Shown piece after piece: positions 25,454 through 34,913 of a DNA stretch of 64,000 nucleotides (within the stretch, counting starts at the first letter, position 1; each line of letters starts with the position of its first letter). This DNA is from Salinisphaera sp002433465. GTDB lineage: Bacteria > Pseudomonadota > Gammaproteobacteria > Nevskiales > Salinisphaeraceae. The notes below the pieces were generated by a model. That model ran no database searches. It was not told the DNA's origin and was given only the letters and a program-made list of their open reading frames with translations. The stretch covers positions 209,950 through 273,949 of the forward strand of contig NZ_APNL01000003.1 of NCBI RefSeq assembly GCF_040361435.1, given 5' to 3'. Both the position numbers and the translations under genes were made by a program.

Positions 25454-27139
25454 TTAGTTGTTGCGGTCGCTGGCGTCGATCTGCTCTTTGAGCAGCTCGC
25501 CAAGGCTGGTGGTGCCGGTCGAAGCATCGGTATCCGCGTAGTCGCGCATAGCCTGCTGCTCGTCCTTTTCGTCCTTGGCCCGAATCGACAGGCTGATGGT
25601 GCGGTTACGGCGGTCGACGCCGACGAAGCGGGCTTCGACTTCCTGGCCTTCCGACAGCGCGCTACGCGCATCTTCCACGCGATCGCGGGAGATGTCGGAC
25701 GCCCGGATGTAACCGACGACATCGTTGCCCAGGTCCACGGTCGCACCGCGAGCATCGACAGTGTCGATCTTGCCGGAAACGACGCTGCCCTTCGGATTGT
25801 CCGCGACGAAGGAACCGATCGGATCCTGCGCCAGCTGCTTGATGCCCAGCGAGATGCGCTCGCGGTCGGCGTCGATCGAAAGCACCACGGCCTCGACCTC
25901 GTCGCCCTTCGAGTATTCGCGCACCACTTCTTCACCGGCGTCGTTCCACGACAGATCCGAAAGATGCACCAGGCCGTCGATGTTGCCCGGCAGACCCACG
26001 AAGATACCGAAGTCGGTGATCGACTTGATCTGGCCGCGCACGGTGTCGTTGCGCTGATGGTTGGCGGCAAAGTCTTCCCAGGGGTTGGACTTGCACTGCT
26101 TCATGCCCAGCGAGATACGACGACGCTCTTCGTCGATCTCCAGCACCATGACTTCGACCTCGTCGCCGACGTCGACAATCTGGCCCGGATTGACGTTCTT
26201 GTTGGTCCAGTCCATTTCGGACACGTGCACCAGGCCCTCGACGCCTTCTTCGATCTCGACGAAGGCACCGTAGTCGGTGATGTTGGTGACGTTACCGAAC
26301 AGGCGGGTGCTTTCCGGGTAGCGACGCGCGATATCGACCCACGGATCGTCGCCGAGCTGCTTCAGGCCCAGCGATACACGGGTGCGCTCACGGTCGAACT
26401 TGAGCACCTTGACCTCGACTTCCTCGCCCACGTTGACGACGTCGGTCGGATCCTTGATGCGCTTCCACGACATGTCGGTGATATGCAGCAGGCCGTCGAT
26501 ACCGCCCAGGTCCACGAACGCGCCGTAGTCGACCAGGTTCTTGACGATGCCCTTGAGCACGATGCCTTCCTGGAGCGTGTCCAGCAGCTGCTTGCGCTCT
26601 TCGCTGTACTCTTCCTTGAGCACGTCACGACGCGACACGACCACGTTGTTGCGCAGGCGGTCGAGCTTGATGACGCGGAACTCGAGCGGCTTGCCTTCGA
26701 GATAGGTGGTATCGCGAACCGGACGCACGTCGACCAGCGAACCCGGCAGGAACGCACGGATGTTGCCGACATCGACGGTGTAACCGCCCTTGACCTTGCC
26801 ACTGATGTGGCCGACCACGGACTCGCTGTTTTCGTAGGCGTCGGTAAGGAAGTCCCAGGTACGGATGCGCTGGGCTTTTTCCTTCGACAGGCGCGTGGCG
26901 CCGAAGCCGTCTTCCACGGCTTCCAGTGCGACTTCGACCTTGTCCCCTTCCGCAACGGAGATTTCGCCGTTATCGTCGTAGAACTCGTCGATCGGGATCA
27001 CGCCTTCCGACTTGAGGCCGGCATCGACGATGATCACGTCGTTCTTGATTTCCAGCACCTCGGCGTTGATGAGGGAACCGGGCTGCATGGTGCGACCCTG
27101 CAGACTTTGCTCGAATAGTTCGGCGAAACTTTCAGACAT
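25454..27139 (-). CDS. rpsA: 30S ribosomal protein S1
   Basis: A 561-residue protein with six S1 RNA-binding domains, close to the 557 residues of E. coli S1. Domain repeats can be seen as successive VVDVGDEV/VEVKVLKFDRER and GLVHVSEMDW / GLLHITDMSW / GLVHLSDLSW segments. It binds mRNA and places it on the 30S subunit. It follows cmk with a 115-bp gap that probably holds its own promoter and autoregulatory leader. Confidence 0.98.
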   Translation of the reverse strand: MSESFAELFEQSLQGRTMQPGSLINAEVLEIKNDVIIVDAGLKSEGVIPIDEFYDDNGEISVAEGDKVEVALEAVEDGFGATRLSKEKAQRIRTWDFLTDAYENSESVVGHISGKVKGGYTVDVGNIRAFLPGSLVDVRPVRDTTYLEGKPLEFRVIKLDRLRNNVVVSRRDVLKEEYSEERKQLLDTLQEGIVLKGIVKNLVDYGAFVDLGGIDGLLHITDMSWKRIKDPTDVVNVGEEVEVKVLKFDRERTRVSLGLKQLGDDPWVDIARRYPESTRLFGNVTNITDYGAFVEIEEGVEGLVHVSEMDWTNKNVNPGQIVDVGDEVEVMVLEIDEERRRISLGMKQCKSNPWEDFAANHQRNDTVRGQIKSITDFGIFVGLPGNIDGLVHLSDLSWNDAGEEVVREYSKGDEVEAVVLSIDADRERISLGIKQLAQDPIGSFVADNPKGSVVSGKIDTVDARGATVDLGNDVVGYIRASDISRDRVEDARSALSEGQEVEARFVGVDRRNRTISLSIRAKDEKDEQQAMRDYADTDASTGTTSLGELLKEQIDASDRNN

Positions 27140-27254
27140 GAGGGGAAAAGATCCTACGGCGCTTGAGAAAAGCGAGCGCCATCCGTGGTTGATAAAACAA
27201 TCCGGTCAACGACATTGCGCCGTGACCGGTCCAGTCAAAACAGCCGGATTCAGC

Positions 27255-27944
27255 TTAAATCCAGCCTTTTTCGCGTACAAGGCAACGCACTTTTTCCAGT
27301 GACGTCGCCACGCTTTCGCCGGTCGTATCGATGACATGGGCATCGGCCGCCGGCTTCAGGGGCGCGACTTCACGCGAAGCATCGCGCGCGTCCCGCTCCA
27401 ATATCTCTCGATATATCCGGTCAAGATTAGCATCAACGTTAGCGCCCGACAACTGCGCGAACCGGCGATTGGCGCGCTCTTCGGCCGAGGCGGTGATATA
27501 GAGTTTCAGATCGGCTTCGGGGAAGATCACCGTGCCCATATCACGGCCGTCCGCGATGAGTCCGGGCATGCCGGCGAAATCGCGCTGGCGCGCCAGCAGC
27601 GCGGCCCGGATGTCCGGCTGCACGGCCCATTTCGAGGCGGCATCCGACACCGCGTCGGTACGAATGATGTCGGTGACGTCTTCACCGGCCAGCAGCACGC
27701 GTTGGCCGGCGCCCCGATCCGGCTCGAAAACCATGTCCAGCGAGCGCGCCGCGGCCACGGCCGTGGCACAGTCGGCTGGCTGCCCAGCGTCGAGCCCGTC
27801 GCGCAGCGCGACCAGGCCAACCAGCCGATACAGCGCACCGCTGTCGAGCAGCCACCAGCCGAGCTCGCGCGCCAGCGCGGAGGCCAGCGTGCCCTTGCCG
27901 GCACCGCCCGGCCCGTCCAGCGTCATCACCGGCGCATGGTTCAT
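27255..27944 (-). CDS. cmk: Cytidylate kinase
   Basis: Phosphorylates CMP and dCMP with ATP. The 229-residue protein has the P-loop DGPGGAGKGT (about residue 10-19), the NMP-binding insert and the lid region (DARDASREVAPLKPAADA) with conserved Arg and Asp. The start overlaps the aroA stop by 4 bp. Its place between aroA and rpsA is conserved. Confidence 0.97.
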   Translation of the reverse strand: MNHAPVMTLDGPGGAGKGTLASALARELGWWLLDSGALYRLVGLVALRDGLDAGQPADCATAVAAARSLDMVFEPDRGAGQRVLLAGEDVTDIIRTDAVSDAASKWAVQPDIRAALLARQRDFAGMPGLIADGRDMGTVIFPEADLKLYITASAEERANRRFAQLSGANVDANLDRIYREILERDARDASREVAPLKPAADAHVIDTTGESVATSLEKVRCLVREKGWI

Positions 27945-29263
27945 GACGATACCTCGCTAGCTTCGATCTGCAGCCCGGCCCCGGCGGCCAGCGCCAGAAA
28001 CCCCGGAAACGAGGTATCCACGAAATCACAGTCGTCTATTTCGATAGGCGCATGCGCGCGCAGAGCGGCCATGGCAAACGCCATGGCAATGCGATGGTCG
28101 TCGTGGCTGGCGATACGGCCGCCGCCGAATACGGCGCCCGCGCCCCGGCCAACGATCGTAAGGCCGTCGTCGGCCACGCTTACCTCGACGCCGAGCTGGC
28201 TCAGGCCGTCGGCCATTACCGCGATCCGATCCGATTCCTTGACCCGCAGCTCCGCGGCGCCGGTCAAACGGGTCGTTCCCTCGGCACAGGCGGCGGCAAT
28301 GAATATCGCCGGGAACTCGTCGATGGCCAACTCCACTTCGTCACCGCCGATATCGATGCCCTTGAGCGACGCACTGCGTACTTCGATATCGGCCACCGGC
28401 TCGCCGGCCTGGATACGCTCGTCGTGCAGGCGTATGTCCGCGCCCATGCGGCTGAGGATGTCGATTACCCCGCGTCGGGTCGGGTTGATGCCCACGCCGG
28501 GCATCATGATCGCGCTGGATTCGGCAATACTGGCGCCGACCATGAAGAACGCGGCCGAGGACAGATCGGCCGGCACCGCCACATCGCCTGCCTGCAGCGC
28601 CTGGCCGCCGGTAATGGACAGCGTGTGCGCCTGGCGTTCGATACGCACGCCAAAGGCGGAGAGCATGCGCTCGGTATGGTCGCGGCTGATGCCCGGCTCG
28701 GTGACCCGCGTCGTGCCCTGGACATACAGCCCGGCCAGCAGTACACAGGATTTGATCTGGGCGCTGGCGACCGGCGGCGTGTAGTCGATGCCGTTAAGCA
28801 CCTGCCCGCCGTGTATTTCGAGCGGCGCGCGCCCGCCTTCCTGGCCATCGATACGCGCGCCCATGAGCGTCAGCGGCTCGATCACACGCGCCATGGGCCG
28901 GCGTGAAAGACTGGCGTCGCCGACCAGACGGCTATCGAAACGCTGACCGGCCATCAGGCCGGACATCAAACGCATGGAGGTGCCCGAATTGCCCAGATCG
29001 AGCGGCGCCCGCGGCGCCTGCAGCCCGTCGCGACCCAGGCCGTCGACGATCAGCGCATCGCCGTCACGCTCGAACATGACGCCCATCGCCTGGAAGGCAT
29101 GCAGGGTCGCCAGACAGTCCGCACTTTCCAGAAAGCCGGTAATACGCGAGCGCCCGTCGGCGATGGCCGAGAGCATGACCGCCCGGTGCGAAATGGACTT
29201 ATCGCCCGGCACGCGCAGCTCGCCACGCAGGGCGCCGCCCGGCTGCAAATGAAAACGACGCAT
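27941..29263 (-). CDS. aroA: 3-phosphoshikimate 1-carboxyvinyltransferase (EPSP synthase)
   Basis: Sixth shikimate-pathway step, joining PEP to shikimate-3-phosphate. The 440-residue protein has GDKSISHRAVML at the N-terminus, LDLGNSGTSMRLMSGL (about 88-103) and RVKESDRI near residue 340. The LGNSGTSMRL version resembles the enzymes of pseudomonads and Gram-positives more than the LGNAGTAMRPL of enterics. In pseudomonads AroA is fused to TyrA; here it begins one base after the tyrA stop. Confidence 0.97.
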   Translation of the reverse strand: MRRFHLQPGGALRGELRVPGDKSISHRAVMLSAIADGRSRITGFLESADCLATLHAFQAMGVMFERDGDALIVDGLGRDGLQAPRAPLDLGNSGTSMRLMSGLMAGQRFDSRLVGDASLSRRPMARVIEPLTLMGARIDGQEGGRAPLEIHGGQVLNGIDYTPPVASAQIKSCVLLAGLYVQGTTRVTEPGISRDHTERMLSAFGVRIERQAHTLSITGGQALQAGDVAVPADLSSAAFFMVGASIAESSAIMMPGVGINPTRRGVIDILSRMGADIRLHDERIQAGEPVADIEVRSASLKGIDIGGDEVELAIDEFPAIFIAAACAEGTTRLTGAAELRVKESDRIAVMADGLSQLGVEVSVADDGLTIVGRGAGAVFGGGRIASHDDHRIAMAFAMAALRAHAPIEIDDCDFVDTSFPGFLALAAGAGLQIEASEVSS

Positions 29264-29264
29264 G

Positions 29265-30155
29265 TCAGGAACGCCTCATGGCAAAACCGTCGCGCGCGGT
29301 CTTCGCGCGCAGGAAAGTAGCCGCCAACGTGTCGCGGTCGTCGTCGGCAATCGCCGCGCGCACCGCCGCCAGATCGCCGATATAGCGATCCAGTACCGGC
29401 AGTACCGCGTCGTGATTGGCGGTCACGATATCCGCCCAAAGGTCGGGGCTACTGGATGCGATCCGGGTGAAGTCGGCAAAACCGCCGGCTGCGTACGCGA
29501 ATATTTCGGTACGTTCGGCCATCCGCGCCAGCGTATCGACCAGGGTATAGGCCAGCAGATGCGGCAGATGACTGGTCGCGGCCAGCACCTCATCGTGGTG
29601 CGCGCCGTCCATTTCGCTGATCTGTGCCCCCACGGCCCGCCACAGTGCTTCAACCCGGGCCAGCGCCTGCGGCTCGGTCGCCAGCGTCGGCGTGAGAATC
29701 ACGCGGCGCTGCTCGAACAATTCCGCGAAGCCCGCATCGAGGCCGCTACGCTCGGTGCCCGCGATAGGATGCCCCGGCACGAACCGGGCGAAGCTCTCAC
29801 CCAAACCGGCCTGTGCCTCGCGAATCACGCTCAGCTTGGTACTCCCGGTATCGGTGACCACGGCATTCGCGGGTAGCGCCGTGGCCAGACGCGCGAACAC
29901 GCCGGCCATGGCGCCAATGGGCACGGCCACGACCACGAGCGTCGCCTTGGCCACGGTCGTCGCGATATCGGTCGATGCCTCATCGGCCAAACCGAGCTCG
30001 CGGGCCCGGCGCGCCTCGTCGGCATCCGCCACCACCGCATCGATACGATCGCCCAAACCTTTGGCCTGAAGCGCGCGCACGATCGAGCCGCCGATCAGAC
30101 CCAGTCCGATTACGCAGATTCGTTCTTCATCCAGGCTTGGCCGATCCGGGCTCAT
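29265..30155 (-). CDS. tyrA: Prephenate dehydrogenase
   Basis: Oxidises prephenate (or arogenate) on the tyrosine branch. The 296-residue protein has the dinucleotide motif GLGLIGGSIV (about 17-26) and later FVPGHPIAGTERSG, with catalytic His in that segment. The acidic residues after the Rossmann strand (VVADAD) suggest NAD preference, an inference from the motif. No chorismate mutase domain is attached. The start overlaps the hisC stop by 4 bp. Confidence 0.94.
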   Translation of the reverse strand: MSPDRPSLDEERICVIGLGLIGGSIVRALQAKGLGDRIDAVVADADEARRARELGLADEASTDIATTVAKATLVVVAVPIGAMAGVFARLATALPANAVVTDTGSTKLSVIREAQAGLGESFARFVPGHPIAGTERSGLDAGFAELFEQRRVILTPTLATEPQALARVEALWRAVGAQISEMDGAHHDEVLAATSHLPHLLAYTLVDTLARMAERTEIFAYAAGGFADFTRIASSSPDLWADIVTANHDAVLPVLDRYIGDLAAVRAAIADDDRDTLAATFLRAKTARDGFAMRRS

Positions 30156-31288
30156 GCGCGCTCGAGCACGCTATCAAGTGCCGCGAGAAAAACCTGGTTC
30201 TCTTTTTGGCTGCCGACAGTTACGCGCAGATGCTCAGGCATTGCATAACTTTCCAGCGGTCGCACGATCACGCCTTCGTGCAGCATCGCGCGATACACGG
30301 GCGTCGACGGCTGCCCGCAGTCAAAGGTGATGAAATTCGCCTGCGACGGCACGCAGCGCAGCCCCCGGGCCGCCAGTTCGTCGGCCAGCGAGGCACGCTG
30401 CACGGCGTTGGTCTGGATCGAATAAGCCACGAAGTCCTCATCCGCCAACGCCGCCTGGGCACAGTGGAGCGCCACCGTGTTGACGTTGAACGGCTGGCGA
30501 ATGCGGTTGATCCAGTCGGCGACCGCGGCCGAGGTCAGGGCATAGCCAACGCGCAGCCCCGCCATCCCATAAATTTTCGAGAATGTGCGCGTAACAACAA
30601 GATTTTCGAAGCGTTCCAGCCATTGGCGGCTATCGGGGCGTTCGCTGTCCGCCTGGTATTCCAGATAGGCCTCGTCGAGCACCACGACCACACCGGGCGG
30701 TACCGTCTGCAGGAACGCTTCGATCGCGTCCGGTGCGAGCCAGGTACCGGTAGGGTTGTTGGGGCTGGCAATGAACACGACGCCGGTGTTTTCGTCGATA
30801 TGGTCGAGAAACGCGTCGAGATCGTGGCCATAGGGCATATCGGCCTCGGGCCCGAGCGCCGGCACCTCGCGCACCTCGGCGTTCACGGCCTGGGCGACGA
30901 TCGGATAGACCGCGAACGCGTACTGCGAAAACACCGCGTTCTTGCCGGGGCCCAGAAAGACCCGCGCCGTGAGCTCCAGCACGTCGTTGGACCCGTTGCC
31001 GAGCGTGACCCGTTCCGGCTCGATCGCATGGCGGGCGGCGATGTCCTGCTTGAGCGCATAGCCGCCCCCGTCCGGGTAGCGATGCAGATCCGATGCACCT
31101 TTTTCCAGAAACTCGGCGAACGCCCGCGTCACCGCCGGCGCCACGCCGAACGGATTCTCGTTGGAGGCCAGCTTGATGATCGAGGTCAGCCCAAGCTCGC
31201 GCTTGAGGTCATCGATCGGTTTGCCGGGCACATAGGCATGCAGGCCGTGAATACCGGCATGCGCCTGTTCGTTAAGGCTTTTACCCAT
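30152..31288 (-). CDS. hisC: Histidinol-phosphate / aromatic aminotransferase
   Basis: PLP aminotransferase of the HisC family, 378 residues. PLP contacts are visible: NGSNDVLEL, SPNNPTGTW, DEAYLEY and TRTFSKIYGMAGLRVGYAL with the Schiff-base Lys. In this operon position (between pheA and tyrA) the enzyme likely transaminates aromatic keto acids as well as, or instead of, imidazole-acetol phosphate. The rest of the his operon is not here. Confidence 0.95.
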   Translation of the reverse strand: MGKSLNEQAHAGIHGLHAYVPGKPIDDLKRELGLTSIIKLASNENPFGVAPAVTRAFAEFLEKGASDLHRYPDGGGYALKQDIAARHAIEPERVTLGNGSNDVLELTARVFLGPGKNAVFSQYAFAVYPIVAQAVNAEVREVPALGPEADMPYGHDLDAFLDHIDENTGVVFIASPNNPTGTWLAPDAIEAFLQTVPPGVVVVLDEAYLEYQADSERPDSRQWLERFENLVVTRTFSKIYGMAGLRVGYALTSAAVADWINRIRQPFNVNTVALHCAQAALADEDFVAYSIQTNAVQRASLADELAARGLRCVPSQANFITFDCGQPSTPVYRAMLHEGVIVRPLESYAMPEHLRVTVGSQKENQVFLAALDSVLERA

Positions 31289-31315
31289 GTTATTTCAATC
31301 GGTTAACGCTTGAAT

Positions 31316-32455
31316 TTAATTCTCGACATCAGGTCGACGAAACGTCGACCGCCCGCGGATAGGCGCCCGCGGATAGGCGCCCAGCACCTTGAGCATCGCG
31401 GCCTGGGATTCGATCGCCTCGAGCACCTGACGTACCCGCGGCTCGTCGATATGGCCTTCCAGATCGATGAAGAAATTATAATCCCATGCCTGGCGCCGCG
31501 ACGGCCGCGATTCGATACGGGTGAGGTCGACGCCCGCCTCCGCGCCCGGCGTGAGCAGGCGGTGGAGCATGCCCGGCTGGTTGCGGATGGCCACCAGGAT
31601 CGAGGTCATGTCGTTGCCGGTGGCCGGCACCTGCTGTTTGCCAAGTACGAGAAAACGGGTGGTGTTGTTCGGCTCGTCCTCGATGTTCGAGGCCAGCATC
31701 GGCAACTCGTAGAACTCGGACGCGGCGCGCCCGGCGATGGCAGCGGCCTGGCTCTCGCCGGCCACGCGTCGTGCCGCTTCGCCGTTGCTGGAGACCGCTT
31801 CGCGCACCACGCCCGGCAGTTGCCGGTCGAGCCACTTGCGGCACTGGGCCAGCGATTGTGCATGGGCCACCACGCGCTTCACCCCGGTCAGATCCGCGGC
31901 CTTCGACAGCAGATGATGATGGACGGCCAGCGCGACCTCGCCGCAGATCTGCAGCGAGCTGCCGACCAGCTCGTCGAGGGTGTGGCTGACCACGCCTTCG
32001 GTCGAGTTCTCGACCGGCACGACGCCGAAATTGGCGTTGCCGGCCTCGACCTCGCGAAAGATTTCGTCGATGGCCGGCAGCGGCATCGCTCGCACCGAAT
32101 GACCGAAGTGCTTGTAGACCGCGGCCTGGGTATAGGTGCCCTCGGGGCCCAGATAGGCCACCTTCAACGGCGATTCCAGCGCCAGACAGGCCGACATCAC
32201 TTCGCGCATGAGGCGCATGATGGTGGCATCGTCCAGCGGGCCGTCGTTGCGCTCGGCCACCCGGCGCAGCACGTCGGCTTCGCGCTCGGGGCGATAGAAG
32301 TCCGTGCGTTGTCGTTCGGCCTTGATGCGGGCAACATCCAGCGCCACACCGGCACGCTCGGCGATCAACGCCTGGATTTGCGCATCCAGCGCATCGATAC
32401 GCTCGCGTGCGCCGGCCAGCGCCTCGTTGTCCGAGTTGTCCTGCGACGAACTCAT
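31316..32455 (-). CDS. pheA: Bifunctional chorismate mutase / prephenate dehydratase (P-protein)
   Basis: Makes phenylpyruvate from chorismate. The 379-residue protein has an N-terminal AroQ chorismate mutase (about 15-95, ALAGARERIDALDAQIQALI), a prephenate dehydratase domain (VAYLGPEGTYTQAA, GVVPVENSTEG) and a C-terminal ACT domain with ESRPSRRQAWDYNFFIDLEG, the phenylalanine-binding signature. Begins 3 bp after serA. A short GC-rich duplication (GGATAGGCGCCC twice near 31358-31385) lies within its 3' end. Confidence 0.97.
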   Translation of the reverse strand: MSSSQDNSDNEALAGARERIDALDAQIQALIAERAGVALDVARIKAERQRTDFYRPEREADVLRRVAERNDGPLDDATIMRLMREVMSACLALESPLKVAYLGPEGTYTQAAVYKHFGHSVRAMPLPAIDEIFREVEAGNANFGVVPVENSTEGVVSHTLDELVGSSLQICGEVALAVHHHLLSKAADLTGVKRVVAHAQSLAQCRKWLDRQLPGVVREAVSSNGEAARRVAGESQAAAIAGRAASEFYELPMLASNIEDEPNNTTRFLVLGKQQVPATGNDMTSILVAIRNQPGMLHRLLTPGAEAGVDLTRIESRPSRRQAWDYNFFIDLEGHIDEPRVRQVLEAIESQAAMLKVLGAYPRAPIRGRSTFRRPDVEN

Positions 32456-32458
32456 CGC

Positions 32459-33652
32459 TTACGCCGCGTCGCTACCCACGGCACCCAGATAGCGCACGCA
32501 CAGCACGCCTTCGATGGTGCGCAGCTCTTCGATGGCTTCATCGGCGACCGGCGCATCGATATCCACAAGCGTGTAGGCGACCTCGCCCTTCGACTTGTTG
32601 AGCAGATCGGCGATGTTGTGCCCGTGGCGGGCCAGCGTCGAGGAGATCTGGCCGACCATGTTCGGCACGTTATGGTTGACCACGGCCAGACGATGGGCGC
32701 TCGCGGTCGGCGGCATGATCGCCTCGGGGAAGTTCACCGAGTTGCGGATGTTGCCAACTTCGAGATAGTCGCGCAGCTGGTCGGCGATCATCATCGCGCT
32801 GTTGTCTTCGGCTTCGTCGGTCGAGGCGCCCAGATGCGGCAGCGTGATCACGCGATCGTGTCCGCGCAGCTTCTCGGAGGGGAAATCGCAGACGTAGTAG
32901 CTCAGGCGGCCGTTTTCCAGCGCGGCGAGCACGGCGTCTTCATCGACGATCTCGGCGCGCGAGAAGTTGAGCAGCACCGCGCCCTTGCGCATCAGCTTGA
33001 GGCGCTTGGCATCGACCAGGCCGCGCGTATCGTCGACCAGCGGCACGTGCAGCGACACATAGTCGGAGCGCGACAGCAGTTCGTCGATGGACAAGGCCTG
33101 CGAAACGTTGGAGGTAAGACGCCAGGCGTTGTTGACGGTGATGCCCGGGTCGAAACCCTGCACGCTCATGCCCAGCGCCTGGGCGGCGTTGGCCACGTTC
33201 ACGCCGATGGCGCCGAGGCCGGCCACGCCGAGCGTGCGGCCCGGCAGTTCCACGCCCTTGAAGCGCTTCTTGCCGGCTTCGACTTCCTTCTTGAGCTCTT
33301 CGCCGGTGGAGGTGAGTTCCTCGACGTACTTCCAGGCGCTCATCAGGTTACGCGAGGCGAGCAGCATGCCGGCCAGTACCAGCTCCTTCACGGCGTTGGC
33401 GTTCGCGCCGGGCGCATTGAACACCGGCACGCCACGCTTGCTCATGTCGGCGACCGGAATGTTGTTCACGCCGGCGCCGGCACGCCCGATCGCACGCACG
33501 GAATCGGCGATCGCCATATCGTGCATGTTGTGCGAGCGCAGGATGATGGCGTCCGGCTTGGACATCTCCGAGGCAATCTCGTAGAGATCGCGCGGCAGGC
33601 GATCGAGCCCCTTGGCCGAGATATTGTTCAGCGTCTGGATCTTGAACGTCAT
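32459..33652 (-). CDS. serA: D-3-phosphoglycerate dehydrogenase
   Basis: First step of serine synthesis. The 397-residue protein carries a substrate-binding domain (IILRSHNMHDMAI), NAD-binding GVAGLGAIGVNVANAA (about residue 144-159), catalytic Arg/Glu/His region including ITLPHLGASTDEAEDNSA, and a C-terminal ACT domain (AYTLVDIDAPVADEAIEEL) for serine feedback. It is inserted between serC and pheA; in pseudomonads serC is usually followed directly by pheA. Confidence 0.96.
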   Translation of the reverse strand: MTFKIQTLNNISAKGLDRLPRDLYEIASEMSKPDAIILRSHNMHDMAIADSVRAIGRAGAGVNNIPVADMSKRGVPVFNAPGANANAVKELVLAGMLLASRNLMSAWKYVEELTSTGEELKKEVEAGKKRFKGVELPGRTLGVAGLGAIGVNVANAAQALGMSVQGFDPGITVNNAWRLTSNVSQALSIDELLSRSDYVSLHVPLVDDTRGLVDAKRLKLMRKGAVLLNFSRAEIVDEDAVLAALENGRLSYYVCDFPSEKLRGHDRVITLPHLGASTDEAEDNSAMMIADQLRDYLEVGNIRNSVNFPEAIMPPTASAHRLAVVNHNVPNMVGQISSTLARHGHNIADLLNKSKGEVAYTLVDIDAPVADEAIEELRTIEGVLCVRYLGAVGSDAA

Positions 33653-33792
33653 AACTAACCTTTATCCGCGAATTCTTTTGAAAACTGATCCGCAGATTTC
33701 ACGGATCGCGAAGATCGAAATGCGGCGACAAACAACTGTTACAGCCGGTCTTCGAATCTGGGCGATCTGGGCAATCTGCGGATTGCTATGTC
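33653..33792 (-). repeat. Imperfect inverted repeat between serC and serA
   Basis: ATCCGCAGATT (33688-33698) and AATCTGCGGAT (33773-33783) are an 11-bp inverted repeat about 96 bp apart. Internal direct motifs GGATCGCGAAGATCG and TGGGCGATCTGGGCAATC add further short repeats. The stretch is AT-richer than the genes on either side. It resembles the short AGATT-type intergenic repeats found in many gammaproteobacteria and could fold in the polycistronic mRNA. Confidence 0.6.
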
Positions 33793-34878
33793 TTAACCGT
33801 TGGCCTTTTCGAAACCGCGCATGAAGTCCACCAGCGCGTCGACGCCGGCTTCCGGCATGGCGTTGTAGATCGAGGCACGCATGCCGCCGACCGAACGATG
33901 GCCCTTGAGCGTGGACAGCCCGGCCTCCTCGGCCTGGGCCAGGAACGTCTTGTTGAGATCGTCGTTGGCCAGCAGGAACGGCACGTTCATGGTCGAACGG
34001 GCATGCGGCGCTACCGGGTTGCTGTAGAAGTCCGAGCCGTCGATAAAGCCGTACAGCTTGTCGGCCTTGCGCTGGTTGCGCTCGGCCATGCCTTCCAGGC
34101 CGCCATTGTCGAGAATCCATTCGAAGGTCAGGCCCGCCATGTACCAGGCGAAACACGGCGGCGTGTTGAGCATGGAATCGGCATCGGCCTGCTGCTTGTA
34201 GTCCAGCACCATCGGCACGCCCGGCTGCGGGTTGCCCATGAGGTCGTCGCGCACGATGACCATGGTGACACCCGCCGGGCCGGCGTTCTTCTGCGCGCCG
34301 GCATAGATCACGCCGTATTTGGACACGTCGATCGGCTTGGAAAGGAACGCCGACGACCAGTCACCCACCAGCGGCACATTGCCCGTATCCGGCACGTCCG
34401 GGTACTCGATGCCCTCGATGGTTTCGTTAGGGGTGTAATGCACATAGGCCGCGTCGTCGCGCAGCTGCCAGTCGGCCCGGGCGGGCACGTCGGTGAAGCT
34501 GCCGTCGACAGCCGAATTGGCCGCGACCTGGGCATCGCCGTACTTGCCGGCTTCCTTGACCGCTTTCTTGCCCCAGCTGCCGTTAACCACGTAGTCGGCC
34601 TTTTGCGACGTACCCATGAGGTTCAACGGCACGCCCGCGAACTGGCCCGCGGCCCCGCCCTGCAGAAACAGCACGCTGTAGCCCTCGGGCACGTTCAGCA
34701 GCTTGCGCAGATCCTGGGTGGCTTTTTCGGCAATGGAGACGAAGGCATCGCCGCGATGGCTCATTTCCATCACCGACATGCCGGTGCCCTGCCAATCCAG
34801 CAGATCGGCCTGGGCTTTCTCGAGCACTTCGACCGGCAGTGTGGCCGGCCCTGCACTGAAGTTGTAGACGCGTGCCAT
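33793..34878 (-). CDS. serC: Phosphoserine aminotransferase
   Basis: PLP enzyme that converts 3-phosphohydroxypyruvate to phosphoserine and also serves the pyridoxal phosphate pathway. The 361-residue protein begins MARVYNFSAGPATLP, has FLQGGAAGQFAGVP and the PLP-lysine region IYAGAQKNAGPAGVTMV, with a C-terminal GGMRASIYNAMPEAGV segment. It follows gyrA by 35 bp, the standard order in pseudomonads, and is separated from serA by a 140-bp repeat-bearing spacer. Confidence 0.97.
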   Translation of the reverse strand: MARVYNFSAGPATLPVEVLEKAQADLLDWQGTGMSVMEMSHRGDAFVSIAEKATQDLRKLLNVPEGYSVLFLQGGAAGQFAGVPLNLMGTSQKADYVVNGSWGKKAVKEAGKYGDAQVAANSAVDGSFTDVPARADWQLRDDAAYVHYTPNETIEGIEYPDVPDTGNVPLVGDWSSAFLSKPIDVSKYGVIYAGAQKNAGPAGVTMVIVRDDLMGNPQPGVPMVLDYKQQADADSMLNTPPCFAWYMAGLTFEWILDNGGLEGMAERNQRKADKLYGFIDGSDFYSNPVAPHARSTMNVPFLLANDDLNKTFLAQAEEAGLSTLKGHRSVGGMRASIYNAMPEAGVDALVDFMRGFEKANG

Positions 34879-34913
34879 AAAAGTCTCCTTTGAAAATCGA
34901 CGCTGCGCGAAGG

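Noticed and set aside
31310..33658. Open frame of about 780 codons on the plus strand opposite pheA and serA
   Set aside because: Antisense to two intact genes, no recognisable domain.
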